Below are positions 43,701-52,915 of a stretch of 64,000 nucleotides of DNA, one piece after another. Numbering within the stretch: position 1 is the stretch's first letter; the number at the start of each line of letters is the position of its first letter. The notes under the pieces are model-generated. The model did not search any database and was not told where the DNA came from. It saw only the letters and a list, made by a program, of their open reading frames with translations. Both the position numbers and the translations under genes were made by a program. Source of the DNA: Bactericera cockerelli (Eukaryota > Arthropoda > Insecta > Hemiptera > Triozidae); contig CM044963.1 of the NCBI GenBank assembly GCA_024516035.1, forward strand, positions 26,423,705-26,487,704, in the 5' to 3' direction.

Positions 43701-45171
43701 ATATAAATGTCAAAGTCACTGACCACTGACTGATCATCGCTCTACAGCCCAAACCGTAAGTCCTAGGAAGCTGAAATTTGGTAGGTATAGCTTTGTCTTA
43801 TAGTCTAGATGTGCAATAAGACGGGATTTTTCGAAATTCCCACTACAACACCTGCCATTGGCGAAAAAGGATTTTTTGCTTTCACGGCCATGCCTCGGCC
43901 CGCAAAGCGGGCGACAGCCCGCTAGTATACAATATAATAGAAGAAAAAATATATAAATATATACATAATATTTATTTCAATTTTTTGGCATTGGATTTAT
44001 GTCCTAACTAAAGGGCGGGGTTATTGTCTTAGGTAATCTCTTATTAAAATGAAATTCTCTGTTTCTGTTGACAGAGAGGAGGAGGAGGAGACGCAGAGGA
44101 TCTTACCCACCGCGGAGGAGCGGAGGGAACTGATGAGCAAGAAACAGAAGAAAATACAGCAGATCAGCGAACAGTTTGAACAGGAAAAACAGTCGAACCC
44201 GACGACGCGAAGCAACGCCGAGCAAGGAATCCCGGAGAAAGATGACCTCGTTGATGAAGCAATCGTGAACGAATATCTCAGAGAAAAGAAGAAAGCCGCC
44301 ACCAAAGCCAAAACTAACAAACGAAAACTGCGTGAAGTCAGACAAGCAGTTGTTGGAAATGAGAAAGACAATCAGGCGGAGGTCATTGCGAAAAAGAAAA
44401 GGAAAGTTAAAAACACTGAAGAAAAAGTTGCGCAAGAAGTGAACGTCCAGGAGAGAACAGACGACACCTCAGACGATAAAGTAGTTAAGAAAGAGAAAGT
44501 TAAAGTTGATAAATCTGTGAAAAAAGTAAACACTGTAGATCAAGTAAGTAAGGACAAGACGAAAGACGACAAATCCAATGGATTAGTCAAGAAAAAGAAA
44601 TTAAAAGTCAACAAAACTGTACAAAAAGTAAGCACTGTAGATGAAGTAAGTAATGACAAGACGAAAGACGCCAAATCCAATGGATTAGTCAAGAAAAAGA
44701 AAGCAAAAAGTGACGAATCCGTTAAACCGGAAACTAACAAGACAAACAAAAAAGTAACGAAAGATAACTGTGATAACGAACCGGTGCAAAACGGAACGCA
44801 AATCATAAATCAGAATGGAGACAAAAAGAAAAAGAAGAGAAAACGAAAGAAGAAAAAGAAGAAATCTGAAGAAAACAGCTGAAGAAAGCAAAGAAGAAGA
44901 TGTAAACAAGTCAAAGAAAAACAAGAAGAAAGCAGGTAAAGGAGAGGTAGGTAGTAAAGATGGCGATAAGAAGAAGAAAGCTTTGAAAAGGAAAATCAAC
45001 GATAAACAAGTGGAGAGGAGAAAGAACTTGAAAAAGAAACTCGGCCACGGCGGGGATAGGAAAGACGTGAAAGTGACGGAGTTCAGTGATGCTCGCTTGA
45101 TGGCGTACGGGATCAATCCGAAGAAGTTCAAGAGTAAACTGTTGTATGGAAACAAAGACAAGTCTTCGTAG
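33442..45171 (+). CDS. KRI1: KRI1 ribosome-biogenesis protein (9 exons; frame break in last exon)
   Basis: KRI1 is a nucleolar protein needed for 40S subunit assembly. The recognisable parts, in order, are [40 protein letters not shown] (Kri1 domain core); [49 protein letters not shown] and [19 protein letters not shown] (Kri1_C); [20 protein letters not shown]; a long lysine-rich tail; and the terminal block [19 protein letters not shown]. Exons join in phase, but the last exon needs one base removed near 44865-44875 to reach the C-terminus (about 946 residues, long for the family). The conserved N-terminal block that precedes the acidic stretch in other KRI1 proteins was not found, so the start at 33442 is provisional. 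Confidence 0.93.
33508..34464. other. KRI1 intron 1 with SINE scraps
   Basis: 33640-33720 has a tRNA-like TGATTAGCCCAGTTGTTAG piece, 33780-34030 a decayed SINE body related to 14580-14780, 34220-34280 another tRNA-like piece, and a TTA microsatellite just before exon 2. Confidence 0.5.
34465..34699 (+). CDS. KRI1: KRI1 exon 2
   Basis: Encodes [18 protein letters not shown] to [10 protein letters not shown] after a ttttcag acceptor. The KxFLKTLxxLKxKDPxIY pattern is typical of KRI1. Donor gtagat. Confidence 0.93.
34790..35030. repeat. Repeat M, inverted copy
   Basis: Carries GCTTGGTTCTGGGGGCCC and ACAGTGGTAGAAGTGCTGAG, with a triplicated TAGACCAGCAGTCTG lead. Confidence 0.8.
35327..35639 (+). 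CDS. KRI1: KRI1 exon 3
   Basis: Encodes [17 protein letters not shown] to [17 protein letters not shown], the most conserved Kri1 segment. Acceptor attgcag, donor gtaaaa. Confidence 0.95.
35972..36332 (+). CDS. KRI1: KRI1 exon 4
   Basis: Encodes [14 protein letters not shown], acidic residues, [20 protein letters not shown], a basic coiled-coil-like stretch and [11 protein letters not shown]. Acceptor tcctcag, donor gtgaga. Confidence 0.95.
36390..36660 (-). repeat. Retroposon tail
   Basis: Minus-strand tail with ATTGCC-ATA-GGCAAT (36562-36576) and the TAA-rich end at 36393-36425. In KRI1 intron 4. Confidence 0.8.
36955..37040 (-). repeat. Retroposon tail lacking the hairpin
   Basis: Minus strand reads GGAAGAGAATTAGCACCACC; relative to 41340-41405 the hairpin bases are cleanly absent. 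Confidence 0.65.
37078..37204 (+). CDS. KRI1: KRI1 exon 5
   Basis: Encodes [20 protein letters not shown] to VFQDDEDF. Acceptor gtccag, donor gtatga. Confidence 0.93.
37210..37950. other. KRI1 intron 5, repeat scraps
   Basis: A CTAGTCTTCTCCCTCTATAA piece (also at ~33990), TTA microsatellite at 37459, and a tRNA-like TTGAACCACCGACCTCC at 37855-37910. Confidence 0.5.
37953..38104 (+). CDS. KRI1: KRI1 exon 6
   Basis: Very acidic: [20 protein letters not shown] to [10 protein letters not shown]. Acceptor tgtgcag, donor gtgaga. A SINE fragment starts within ~35 bases of the donor. Confidence 0.9.
38105..39057. repeat. KRI1 intron 6: SINE G, tRNA-like SINE and tail
   Basis: 38140-38295 is a 3'-half SINE G. 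38296-38480 is a SINE with ATGAGTAGCGACCAGTGG. 38905-39015 is a plus-strand tail with ATGCC-GTT-GGCAT (38914-38926). Confidence 0.75.
39058..39375 (+). CDS. KRI1: KRI1 exon 7 (GC-rich)
   Basis: 106 codons, [20 protein letters not shown] to [12 protein letters not shown], including [11 protein letters not shown]. Strikingly GC-rich compared with exons 2-3. Its 3' edge recurs five times at 41535-41945. Confidence 0.95.
39489..39860. repeat. Complex (CA)n microsatellite
   Basis: Imperfect CA runs with CCA, TACA and CACC variants for ~370 bp. Open frames on both strands are repeat artefacts. Confidence 0.96.
40205..40862 (-). mobile_element. Element P, inverted copy
   Basis: Inverted relative to 12955-13676, with similar ends (CTTTCCTTAT). 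The homologous microsatellite position holds (CAGA)8 instead of (GT)n. The region flanking the insertion (ATAGGTCCTCGCGA) is itself repeated at 40025, 40870 and 41055. Confidence 0.8.
41338..41945. repeat. Retroposon tail and exon 7 donor-edge array (5 copies)
   Basis: 41338-41405 is a minus-strand tail with ATGCC-AAC-GGCAT. From 41535, five ~72-bp units contain GCTATGGACTCAGCATT and GAGGTGAGGGTTGAATTGAA, matching the end of KRI1 exon 7 and its donor. The second unit keeps the exact exon bases ATTGACGAG. Confidence 0.93.
41946..42515. repeat. SINE copies upstream of KRI1 exon 8
   Basis: 42020-42075 has a tRNA-like GGGATCGAACCCGTTA. 42305-42515 is the complete SINE with GGAGGATAACTTGTCATGTC and CCACTGAGCTACCGGGACAG. 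Confidence 0.8.
42547..42719 (+). CDS. KRI1: KRI1 exon 8
   Basis: Encodes [20 protein letters not shown] to [12 protein letters not shown]. Acceptor cccatcag, donor gtaagt. Its 3' edge is repeated about four times downstream. Confidence 0.95.
42720..43335. repeat. KRI1 exon 8 donor-edge array (4 copies and a fragment)
   Basis: ~116-bp units repeat ACTCAGCGGTCAACCGATGA through CCTCCGGATGAAAGGTAAGT. Copies at about 42752, 42869, 42985 and 43200; a fragment at 43310. A ~100-bp unrelated piece (43064-43165, TTGTGCCCCGAAACTGC) is inserted in the array. Confidence 0.95.
43620..44045 (-). repeat. Retroposon tail split by a Helitron
   Basis: Minus-strand tail; the homologous stretch without the insert is at 61665-61775. 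The hairpin near 44020 is decayed. Confidence 0.8.
43694..43925 (+). mobile_element. Short non-autonomous Helitron
   Basis: 5' TCTTAATATATAAATGTC after an A; 3' hairpin GCGGGCGACAGCCCGC ending CTAG before a T. The copy at 61665-61775 gives a near-empty site. Confidence 0.9.
44075..45171 (+). CDS. KRI1: KRI1 exon 9 (terminal, with apparent one-base insertion)
   Basis: The frame entering from exon 8 ([20 protein letters not shown]) stays open to a TGA at 44880-44882. The adjacent frame opens at about 44807 and carries the conserved C-terminal block [19 protein letters not shown] to a TAG at 45169-45171. The two frames overlap in a purine-only lysine tract with several A runs. Dropping one A near 44868 joins them. 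A sequencing or assembly indel is the simplest reading; a true frameshift allele is also possible. The middle contains three near-repeats of a ~35-residue [10 protein letters not shown] unit. Confidence 0.88.
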
Positions 45172-45188
45172 CGATGTACTCCTAGTCT

Positions 45189-45396
45189 GAGGGACGAACT
45201 ATGAAACAGGCTTAGATTTAATCTTTGTGGACACTATCCCCTAACACGCCCTCTAGTGGATATTCAGTGTTAAGGCGTGTTAAAGGATAGTGTCCACTTT
45301 TTTGGCATTGGTTATTCTCCTTATCGTGGGAATTTGCCATACAGCCATAGAATCCACTTAGATTAAATCTATGTCTGTTTCATAAATCGGCCCTAA
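45189..45396. mobile_element. Inverted-repeat element in KRI1 3' flank
   Basis: Outer arms TATGAAACAGGCTTAGATTT / reverse complement, and an inner pair GTGGACACTATCCCCTAACA / reverse complement. Begins 18 bases after the KRI1 stop, so it probably lies in its 3' UTR. Confidence 0.82.
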
Positions 45397-45479
45397 AATG
45401 TGAATATACTGTAAGGTGTACACAGTTGTGTTGACTTGGGAGAATTCATTCATTACGTTTTTACGTTTTGTTCATCATT

Positions 45480-45925
45480 AACCTCACCGAGCCTGGGCCA
45501 GACATGCCAAGGACACGTGTTCTCACGTGGGAATTGACGGAATTTTTCTCTAGAGAATTTTGGCCAACCGTGGGTTCGAACTCAGGACCTCTGGACTACA
45601 AGCAGAAGGCACAACCGTTACACCACGGAGGCGTGCCTGCATAGTTGTCTCAGTGCTATCTTGAGACTGTCTCTTAACTCCTGGGTCACAGGTTTGCTCC
45701 TCATTTAGGGCAAATGGTTTTAACCACCATTCACTGGGCAAACAACCCAAAAGGGTTGGGTGGAAGAGATTGCCATAGGCAATAACTCCGCCCTTTAGGT
45801 AGGACATTATTGTTATTTTCTTTTTTTTTTTACTTATTTATTTTGTCATTTGTTTGTTTTTTTTCTCTTCTTTTCTTAATTTTATACTGTTCTGTTACCT
45901 GTACTTTGTCCTCCTAATAAAGTTA
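45480..45925. repeat. SINE S and retroposon tail
   Basis: 45480-45640 is SINE S with a tRNA-like GTTCGAACTCAGGACCTC. 45752-45925 is a near-complete tail: hairpin ATTGCC-ATA-GGCAAT, T-rich body, CTAATAAAGTT and an A run. Confidence 0.85.
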
Positions 45926-46067
45926 AAAAAAAAAACATCCTAGCACGAGGCCAGCAGAGGTGGATTGCCATGATGATCATGGAATAGATTGTAACCAAAA
46001 TCGTCACCAATAATCCATCTCCTCATCACACTGGACGTATCTTAATTTCAGTGATTGACTGAGAAGT

Positions 46068-46250
46068 TATGTATAAATAAGATAGCTATCATTGATATAT
46101 GTATAAATAAGATAGCTATCATTGTTATATGTATAAACAAGATAGCTATCATTGTTATATGTAAAAACAAGATAGCTATCATTGTTATATGTATAAATAA
46201 GATAGCTATCATTGTTATATGTATAAATAAGATAGCTATCATTGTTAAAT
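46068..46250. repeat. 30-bp minisatellite, 6 units
   Basis: Each unit holds the perfect palindrome GATAGCTATC within ATAAATAAGATAGCTATCAT. Confidence 0.95.
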
Positions 46251-46668
46251 TTATCGAAAGTAAAACTTGATCTAAAATTTCTGTTGGAAAATTTAGGTAT
46301 CCAAAGTTGGATGATTAAAATCATGGCACTAGACACAAAAGTAGAGGAAATAATTTGTAATCTAGTGCATAAATTAGTCATTTAAACTTAGGCATATCTT
46401 ATTATCACTTCAATTTATTTATTTTTGTATGAATTACAAAGTACACCAGTTAATGCATTTAAATTGATGTCATTAAATTTCTATCTTTTGTCATTATTAC
46501 TTCCGAGATTTTTTTTTTTTTAATTAATAATTTTATTTACAATCTACAATTAATATATAAGTATAAAGTTCAATTGCAATAAGTAAATTGGCTGAATTGG
46601 GTTAAAATGACATGAGAGAAGAATCATTCAGTAATACTTACTTTTACTTTCCGAGTCCATGTGTGATG

Positions 46669-46740
46669 TCATGGTGGTGGAAGGATTGACATGGGTGAAC
46701 CCTTTGGACGCCCAGAACCATTGTTCTGGGCTCCTTCCGC
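46669..46740 (-). pseudogene. LINE scrap
   Basis: Minus strand reads EGAQNNGSGRPKGSPMSILP, similar to EGAQDNGFVHPKCLPISILP at 30045. Confidence 0.55.
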
Positions 46741-46974
46741 GTCCAGTGTGTAGTGTATGGTGTATGTGTAGTTTGTTGAAATTATGCACTTAAAACTGAC
46801 CATTTTAGAAATATTCCTAAAATTTGATTGGAATTTTAAAATAAAATTCAGTAATGATACTCCCATTTTATATCAGACTACCTGTTGATGTTATCCTCAT
46901 TTCCATATGGGACAACGTCGAGATATATTGCAGTCAGTGAGGTCCTGCCTGGGCTTAGGTTGAGGGAAATACGA

Positions 46975-47180
46975 GTTTTTTTTGGGGTTTGAACGTCACT
47001 TTCAATTACATAGTCATATCACGACGGGGGTTTCACCTGTCATTCGCTGGAAGCTCTCAAACCAATTACTCAAATTAATCTGACCCAGCCTGAGTGAGGC
47101 CGGGAATAGCCAGCATCATGAGGGTTCGAATTTAAAGGGTCACCCATTCAAGTCCTAACCTAGCTGGACGTCCTAACTTA
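46975..47180. repeat. SINE S copy
   Basis: Has ATCACGACGGGGGTTTCACC and CAAGTCCTAACCTAGCTGGA. Confidence 0.8.
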
Positions 47181-47504
47181 GTTTAAATAATGTGTTTATC
47201 TCAGTCCCGTGTTTCTTTAAGAATACGAGTATCGATCCGGTGGGAAGAAAAACACCAAATACTTTACCCCATTTATGTGTTTTCAAACACGCGAGGTGCG
47301 ATCTCCTAGGTGTTTTACGCTTAAAGGAGAGATGCATTAAACAGAAGGTGGTTCTGATGTCGCCACAAAAGAAGGTAGTTCTGACACTTCCACGAAAAGG
47401 TGTCTTCACTAAACAAAAGGTGGTTCTGATCATTCTGATGTCCCCACCAAGAAAAGGTAATTTTGAAACTTGCACGTCAGAAAAGATGGTTTTGACCTAT
47501 GCAG

Positions 47505-48965
47505 GAGAAGTCCATTAGTCCGGCATCCAACAGACCGGAATGCCCGATAGTCCGGCATCGTTCCGGAAAATTAAAGCAAATAATAAAAACGCTCGAGAGC
47601 TATTTGGAAGTTTTAGGGGTTGTTCGGGACTTCGGGATCATCCGAAAGCGCACGTTATTGTTCGGAAACTGTATTTGTAGTTTAATTTTTAACCTAATTG
47701 TTCTTATAATTAAGATTTATGTGTGCATATTGTACATACATACATATATGTACAGACAGTACACTGTACAGTACAGTGTACATATATTTGTTTTTTTTTT
47801 TTTTGTTTTTTTTTTTTTAGAAGATTGGCATCGGGCCAAAAATAAGCCCTTACAGCCACTTTATTATACAGGGTGGGGCAAAAATCTGGTAACCCCTGAA
47901 TAACTTTCGAATGGCTTCTTTGGTAAAGATAAAATTTTGTATGGTAAACCGGGGTAGTAAGACCTTCCTTTGAGAGTGGGGCCGATTTTTGTTACCGGCC
48001 CCCATGTCGGGGCCAGGGGGGCCAACTTCATTTTTTTAAATACGAACCCCTACTTTGCGATACATTTTTGGAAAGGTCTTTAAAAAAGAAGTACTTTGGT
48101 GCAAAATTTATTTTTTTAATATTAACTGTTTGCAAATGGCGTCCAATTTTGTGTATGCAGTGTAAAGTCTGGAAACCCCTGAATATCTTTCGAAAGGTTT
48201 CAGTAAATTTAAAATTAGGTTCGGTAATCCTTGATAATCAGACCTTATTTTAGAATGGGGCTGATTTTTTTTACCGGCCCCCATGTCTAGGACAGGGGGG
48301 GCAACTTTATTATTATTATTTTTTTTAATACGAAACCACACCTTGCGATACATTTTTGGAATTAATCACCAAAGTATTTCTCATTTAAAGACCTTTCCAA
48401 AAATGTATCGCAAGGTGGGGGTTCGCATTTAAAAAAAAGGAAGCTGGCCCCGTGGCCCCGACATGGGGGCCGGTACCAAAAATCAGCCCCATTCTAAAAT
48501 AAGGTCTGATTATCAAGGATTACCGAACCTAATTTTAAATTTACTGAAACAGCCCGTTCGAAAGATATTCAGGGGTTTCCAGACTTTACACTGCATACAC
48601 AAAGTTGGACGCCATTTGCAAACAGTTAATATTAAAAAAAAATTTTTGCACCAAAGTACTTCTTTTTTAAAGACCTTTCCAAAAATGTATCGCAAAGTAG
48701 GGGTTCGTATTTAAAAAAATGAAGTTGGCCCCCCTGGCCCCGACATGGGGGCCGGTAACAAAAATCGGCCCCACTCTCAAAGAAGGTCTTACTACCCCGG
48801 TTTACCATACAAAATTTTATCTTTACCAAAGAAGCTATTCGAAAGTTATTCAGAGGTTTCCAGACTTTTGCCCCACCCTGTATATTTAGTTTACGGCAAA
48901 GTCTACAGTAAAAGGAAGGGGTACCGCCCGATAGACCGGAATTATCGGACTTTTACTGTACATTA
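47505..48965. mobile_element. Tigger/pogo-like element carrying a foldback insertion
   Basis: The right end is CAGTAAAAGTCCGATAATTC in reverse; the left shows GTCCGGCATCC and GATAGTCCGGCAT. The foldback at 47869-48880 is inside it. Confidence 0.6.
47869..48880. mobile_element. 1-kb foldback element
   Basis: Ends CAGGGTGGGGCAAAA and its reverse complement with TA on both sides. The arms are ~490 bp and nearly complementary throughout. Each arm contains two related sub-units with ACCGGCCCCCATGTC. No ORF of note. Confidence 0.9.
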
Positions 48966-49492
48966 AAAAATAAATGTAGTTTGGGCTTCTCTAAACGAAA
49001 TCTGGTTTGACATCTTCACAAATCAAAGTACAGTTTTGACATCTGCACAAAACAAAGTTTTGACATCTGCACTAAACAAAGTTTTGACATCTCCACTAAA
49101 CAAAGTTTTGACACTGCCAAGGTGACATTTCCACTAAACAAAAGGTTTCTTTGACAGTAATCATGTTCTAAAGTAAAGGTGGTTCTGACATCTCCACTAA
49201 TGAAAAGGTGATTCTGACATCTCCACTAATGAAAAGGTGGTTTTGACATCTCCTCTAGACAAGAGGTTTCTTCTTCTTTCACTTTTTCTTTTCCCAATCC
49301 TAGTTTGGTCGGTATTGTTCAATCTCTTCTTCATCGTTCAGGTCGGTTGTGACTTTGTCACTTCTACTTCTACATTGTATGGCTGGATGACCTCCTTATC
49401 GCCAACCCTGTATGGGGGCGCCTATAATTATAATAATAATGTAATTTTTCTTCTTTAAATACATTAAAAGATTTTTTTACTGTTCCCATATA

Positions 49493-49829
49493 CAGGGTGT
49501 TTCAGAAAAGTGTGCCTTTATTTTTTAGGGGGGGTCAAGTCTATAGCAAAAAGGGCGAAAGTGCTTCATAAGGGAGAGCCCTTTTGATTTCCAAGGAGAT
49601 TTCCACATCAAAATAACGGCATCATCTTGTATTGGGATTCGATTTTTTTCAGCATTTCATTAACTCTTACAGGTAAGGAGTAATTCAAAATCTTAGATTT
49701 TTTTAAAGAATCTTCAGAGGTGTGTATCTCCCTTATGAAGCACTTTTACCCTTTATAGACTTGACCCCTTCTAAAATGGTCCATATAACACGTGGTTAAA
49801 ATAAAGGCACACTTTTCTGAAACACCCTG
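49493..49829. mobile_element. Small mariner-type inverted-repeat element
   Basis: Ends CAGGGTGTTTCAGAAAAGTG and its reverse complement, TA on both sides; ~90-bp arms include AAGTGCTTCATAAGGGAGA. Confidence 0.9.
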
Positions 49830-50738
49830 TATAATTAGTACGTAGGTATGTGTGCTTTTCTGCAATTTGTGTTATTCTCTTTGGCCTCACAAAACTGTTG
49901 CCGTATCTGTTTACCGTCCCCCAGCGAGACACTAAACTTCCTTCTCCTCTTTCTAAATCCGCCACTCAAACAATCTCTTATCCAGGACTTCTTTCTAAAC
50001 CAGTTTCACCTCTCGTCTCTCTCTCCCTCTCACCTTCGGCTAGTCGTACATAGTCTCAAAATATATAAATTAAGTATATAATATAATGGAACCGAGTATA
50101 TTACTCGTATGTATTTTTGTATACGGGGTGTCCGATATTCCTCTTATTATATTACTTTATCATTTATCTGTTTATCTTATTATTTTAAATATGTATTCCT
50201 CATTAACTTTTATATTTTCTATGAATAGAAAAACTTGGAATTATAAATATTATAGGTACTGTGTTTGTATATCGATATATTATTCTCTTAATATACATAG
50301 AAGACCATAATATGAGTAGACTGCTAAAATAAAGCGACTTTTCGTTTTAAAACGGCCATATCAACAAGTTAACTTGTATTCTATCATGAACCTGGCTCTC
50401 GACCATTTTCGAGTTCAAGTTTAGAGTAGAATTTTAACGAAAAAATTCCGCTATCCCGCAACTACCAACTAAGTTTGCACATCTCATCATTGTGAGGGTA
50501 TCCTAGGTAGCGGATGTTGTTACTATTAACACAATGGCTGTTTCAAATTCCCCAAAATAAAAGTCGCACCGCACAGGCGTACACCCTGTACACACGACTC
50601 AATATTCTTTCTCCTCTGTCAGTCTCAAAGCTCTGCCCTCGTCTTTCCTTCCACCTTAAGACACCACTGGAATTTGAGTTCGCGAGTTATTCCACTGTAC
50701 CGTCAGTTGAGTGGTTCATTCCATATACCTATTGAGTC

Positions 50739-50770
50739 AGTCTGGTGTTGACCTTCGGTTACTTCGGTTA
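50739..50770 (+). promoter_or_regulatory. Inr + DPE core promoter
   Basis: TCAGTC with A+1 at 50739 fits the arthropod initiator, and GGTTA at exactly +28 to +32 fits the DPE consensus RGWYV. No TATA box. It may drive the Grindelwald-like gene downstream. Confidence 0.55.
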
Positions 50771-51037
50771 GGTGGAATCCGGGAAACTAGCGTTAGTTCA
50801 TTGTTATTATTATTTATTAATTTACCACGTAAACCAATTAATGTATTTGTAAAAAATACATAAATTATTTATTTTCATTTATTATTCTGAAAGATTAGTT
50901 ATGAATTTATTTTTTTGTGCATCACTATAGAAAAGTGTTTTTATTTTTCAGACTTTTCAAGTGTTACTTTTTGTGAATTTTTCTTTCAAATCTGGATACC
51001 TATGTGGTAAACAGCATTGGACGAACTGAAATACCTG
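50739..51037 (+). other. Candidate 5' UTR exon
   Basis: Runs from the Inr to a good donor (ACCTG|GTAAGTTT). No long ORF. Joining it to the exon at 54548, whose upstream CGCCAGCAG could be an acceptor, is inference. Confidence 0.35.
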
Positions 51038-51114
51038 GTAAGTTTCTTTGTAATTTTTAGTTATATTATTTTATTTAGTATACCTACCTACATAGATTTA
51101 TTTCGTACGATCCC

Positions 51115-51310
51115 GGCAGCTCACTTTCAAGGAGTCCATCACCGTCGGTCTGGTAATTCATGTGTCGTGGGTTCGAAGCTCAGCTGGGACATACCTAATA
51201 AGTTGTCCTCCTATTTGGAAATTTGACCACAATAATAATACGTGTTGGGCCTAATCTGGAATATTGTGATGTATTTGTTCTAGTCTGACAGTATTAAGGC
51301 GATATTATTA
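51115..51310 (+). repeat. tRNA-derived SINE
   Basis: Contains GTGTCGTGGGTTCGAAGCTC and TAAGTTGTCCTCCTATTTGG, the opposite orientation of the copy at 42305. Confidence 0.75.
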
Positions 51311-51774
51311 TTACTTCCGAGAAATTTCTAATATTAGAAATCGGAAGTATTGTGTTTTTATTCTAGTTACAGATATTCTAACATAAGAAATTATAACTTT
51401 CACTGAAAATGATTGAATCACTGTATAGTAGCATTCTACGACCTGGAATTCTGAATCATTCACAATATGTACTTTCTTTTCAAGACTAGAAAGCCCTAGG
51501 ATCAACCTTCTTTGACTGGTTTTGGTAAGACGGAGAGCTAGAATAAGACTAAGGCTAGAATAATAAGCTAGAATAAGACTAAGGCCTCCCAAATTTCAAC
51601 CAACCCCTCAAAAAGTATGCAACCTGCAAAATAAAATAGTACTTTTATGTAATTACCTCTAATTACAGAAATTGCTGAGTCAAATTGATACATAGATGAG
51701 TCAGACCATCACTATAGTCTGTAGTCGGACTGTAGTGCGCTGTGATTGGTTGAAACTCTGACTTGAGGGGCTTA

Positions 51775-51920
51775 TCTTGGTTCGGTGGAAGAGAAAGCCA
51801 CAGGCTCTAACCTCGCCCCTTGGTTCACTTACATATTCTATTGTGTTCTTTTTTTTCATGACCTATTTGGTTGAATGTATCATGTAGTTTACCAATAAAG
51901 TGTTAAATAATAATAATATC
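51775..51920 (+). repeat. Retroposon tail, variant hairpin
   Basis: Stem AGCC-ACA-GGCT at 51796-51806; ends CCAATAAAGTGTTAAATAA. Confidence 0.82.
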
Positions 51921-52339
51921 TTTGTTGTGATCCTATTTTCTAATCCGAGTTTCGACCCTAAATATTAAGGCTGAATTAATGTCAGATATGAAACATGTTG
52001 AATAAAGAAACATTTGACTCTACTGGGAATCGAGCGCGCGAACTAGCGGTTTAGAAATGTAGAGATTTAGAACTAGAGGTTTAGAAATGAGACAGCTCTC
52101 CTCTGAGTGAACTAACATTACATTGCTAGAATTTCCTAGCCTGGAATCTCGATGACACAAGAAATGCCAGGTTTAACACAGTACAATTTGGGTTACAGAG
52201 AGTTACCTAACCATAGTAATAATTCCCTGTCCGTGAGATAGGTATAGATACCTAAATCACAGTGATGAGAGTATTATATGGACGCCCAAATCCAATGTCT
52301 AGGCTGCTTTCATGTCCATTGATTCTATTTAGTATTATT

Positions 52340-52560
52340 AACGTCCTGACTTGACAGGACGGGGGTTTTACCCTCCATTCGCTGGGAATCATACCAGCCA
52401 CCCACATTAACCTCACCCAGCCTGGGTAGGGCCGGAATTGCCAGCCTCACGTGTTTGGAGGGAACAGAATTTTCTGTGCAAAAAGTCTGCTCCAACCGGC
52501 AATCGAACTCACGATCACTGGACTTAGGGCAGTAGTCACATCCCCTTACGCCAAGGAGAG
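52340..52560. repeat. SINE S copy
   Basis: TTAACGTCCTGACTTGACAG through CCGGCAATCGAACTCACG. Confidence 0.8.
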
Positions 52561-52635
52561 AGTTAACTGACTATGAATGAGTTACCCTGCCAAGTGCCAA
52601 GTTGTGTTTTCCTTCATACGTATAAATACATTAGA

Positions 52636-52915
52636 TCAGCAGCTCCCAAACTAGGGTCTGTGACTCATAAGGGGGGCCGTAGCCCTCTTCTGAAGAAGGT
52701 TACGTATGTTAAAACTGTTAAAAGTGCCTTGACCTCTTCTCAATTGACAAAAAAAAGGGACCGGAGGCAAAAACTAAAATTTTTGGGAACTGCTAGATTA
52801 GATTCAGTTACAAATAAAATAATATTATGTCCCGGGACATTCTGTGAACCAGTGCATGTTTGCTTTGTAGTTGAAAGTTGTCTTGCCTTGTGTTGTGATG
52901 GTCGTGATCTATGAA
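52636..52915 (+). mobile_element. hAT-like fragment
   Basis: Begins CAGCAGCTCCCAAACTAGGG, the type of end seen in hAT elements; inner LTKKRDRRQKLKFLG peptide has no known match that I can name. Confidence 0.4.

Larger units (their letters stand above)
47335..49270. repeat. Short tandem repeat split by transposons
   Basis: Units with GGTGGTTCTGA and CTCCACTAA occur at 47335-47510 and again at 48990-49270; the Tigger-like and foldback elements separate them. Confidence 0.7.

Noticed and set aside
44049..44882. Lysine-rich ORF as a separate gene
   Set aside because: It starts inside the intron; the coding part continues KRI1 exon 8 in phase from 44075.
52573..52914. 113-residue frame as a gene
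   Set aside because: It overlaps an hAT-like end and shows no conserved domain.
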